Shown here: piece after piece, positions 8,840 through 9,099 of the stretch
Layout of the letters: every line of letters starts with the position of its first letter
Position numbering within the stretch: position 1 is the stretch's first letter
NCBI GenBank assembly: GCA_030609125.1
Contig: JAUWCW010000060.1
Coordinates: 1-9,099, forward strand
Source of the DNA: JAUWCW01 sp030609125 [NCBI: Candidatus Rokuibacteriota bacterium]
GTDB taxonomy: Bacteria > JAUVQV01
Length of the DNA stretch: 9,099 bases
Reading direction: 5' to 3'
Translations under genes and position numbers: made by a program
Notes under the pieces: model-generated
Seen by the model: the letters and a program-made list of their open reading frames with translations, nothing else
Databases searched by the model: none
Told to the model about the DNA's origin: nothing

Positions 8840-9099
8840 ATGAAACCGCAGGAGTGTATTTTGTTCAGCGGCGGCGCCCAGGGAGCGGAAGCGGAATTCG
8901 GGGCGGCGGCGGAAAAGTTCGGCGTCGAGGAGGTGAACTTCACCTTCGAGGGGCACAGGATGGAAAGAGCAAGGGGCATACGCGCTCTCAATCACGAGGA
9001 GCTCAAAAAGGGGGACGTGAGCCTGGCCTATGTCTCGCGGATCATGAACCGCAAGTATCCCGACGCCCCCCTCATAAGGAAGGTGCTGCAGAGCATCTG
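8840..9099 (+). CDS. Hypothetical protein with glycine-rich, possibly SLOG/Rossmann-like N-terminus, 3' end outside window
   Basis: Eighty-six complete codons are visible before the window ends, with no stop. The N-terminus reads ECILFSGGAQGAEAEFGAAA: a short strand, a glycine-rich SGGAxGAE turn, then a helix. This pattern occurs in SLOG (SMF/DprA-LOG) and related Rossmann-like nucleotide-binding proteins. It continues EEVNFTFEGHRMERARGIRA, a helix with HEELKKGDVSLAYVS, and an arginine/lysine-rich RIMNRKYPDAPLIRKV. I have an impression of conserved hypothetical proteins sharing the TFEGH stretch, but cannot name a family. The start is set by GGGAGG at 8825-8830. It follows the ATPase stop by 3 nt, so the two products probably work together. 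The reading frame is convincing; the SLOG assignment is inference from the glycine motif alone, and the catalytic part, if any, may lie beyond the window. Confidence 0.72.
   Translation, partial: MKPQECILFSGGAQGAEAEFGAAAEKFGVEEVNFTFEGHRMERARGIRALNHEELKKGDVSLAYVSRIMNRKYPDAPLIRKVLQSI

Overview
The window is about 9.1 kb of GC-rich bacterial DNA, read entirely on the + strand and almost wall-to-wall coding. The organism is probably Gram-negative, because an outer-membrane channel and a periplasmic adaptor are encoded. The elongation factor G belongs, by its motifs, to the lineage shared by spirochaetes, planctomycetes, some deltaproteobacteria and mitochondria (spdEFG1/mtEFG1). Together with the GC content and the style of the efflux genes, this suggests a Desulfobacterota/deltaproteobacterial-type or planctomycete-related genome. 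That placement is inference; no search was run.

Region 1 (1-4791) is a MacAB-TolC-like tripartite exporter cluster: a 5'-truncated TolC-family channel, a long-hairpin membrane fusion protein, a stand-alone ABC ATPase and a MacB/FtsX-type permease. All junctions overlap (14, 4 and 1 nt), so the genes are tightly coupled. Any promoter lies upstream of the window. The first ~37 codons of the TolC gene look unlike the family.

Region 2 (4784-5752) is prmA, the ribosomal protein L11 methyltransferase. It overlaps the permease gene by 8 nt, so a translation-apparatus gene is attached to the end of an exporter operon.

Region 3 (5753-5952) is the only sizeable intergenic gap (200 bp). It holds a weak terminator candidate, a near-perfect sigma70 promoter (TTGACA-17 bp-TATACT), and a leader of about 125 nt with a possible hairpin and a possible 10-codon leader ORF.

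Region 4 (5953-9099) begins with fusA (EF-G), outside the usual rpsL-rpsG-fusA-tuf setting. It is followed by two genes that I cannot name: a 248-aa RecA/KaiC-like P-loop protein with an altered Walker A, and, 3 nt after its stop, the start of a protein with a glycine-rich, possibly SLOG/Rossmann-like N-terminus that runs off the window end. This pair is the least explained part of the window. PrmA modifies L11 in the ribosomal GTPase centre where EF-G acts, so the prmA-fusA adjacency makes functional sense even though the two genes appear to have separate promoters.
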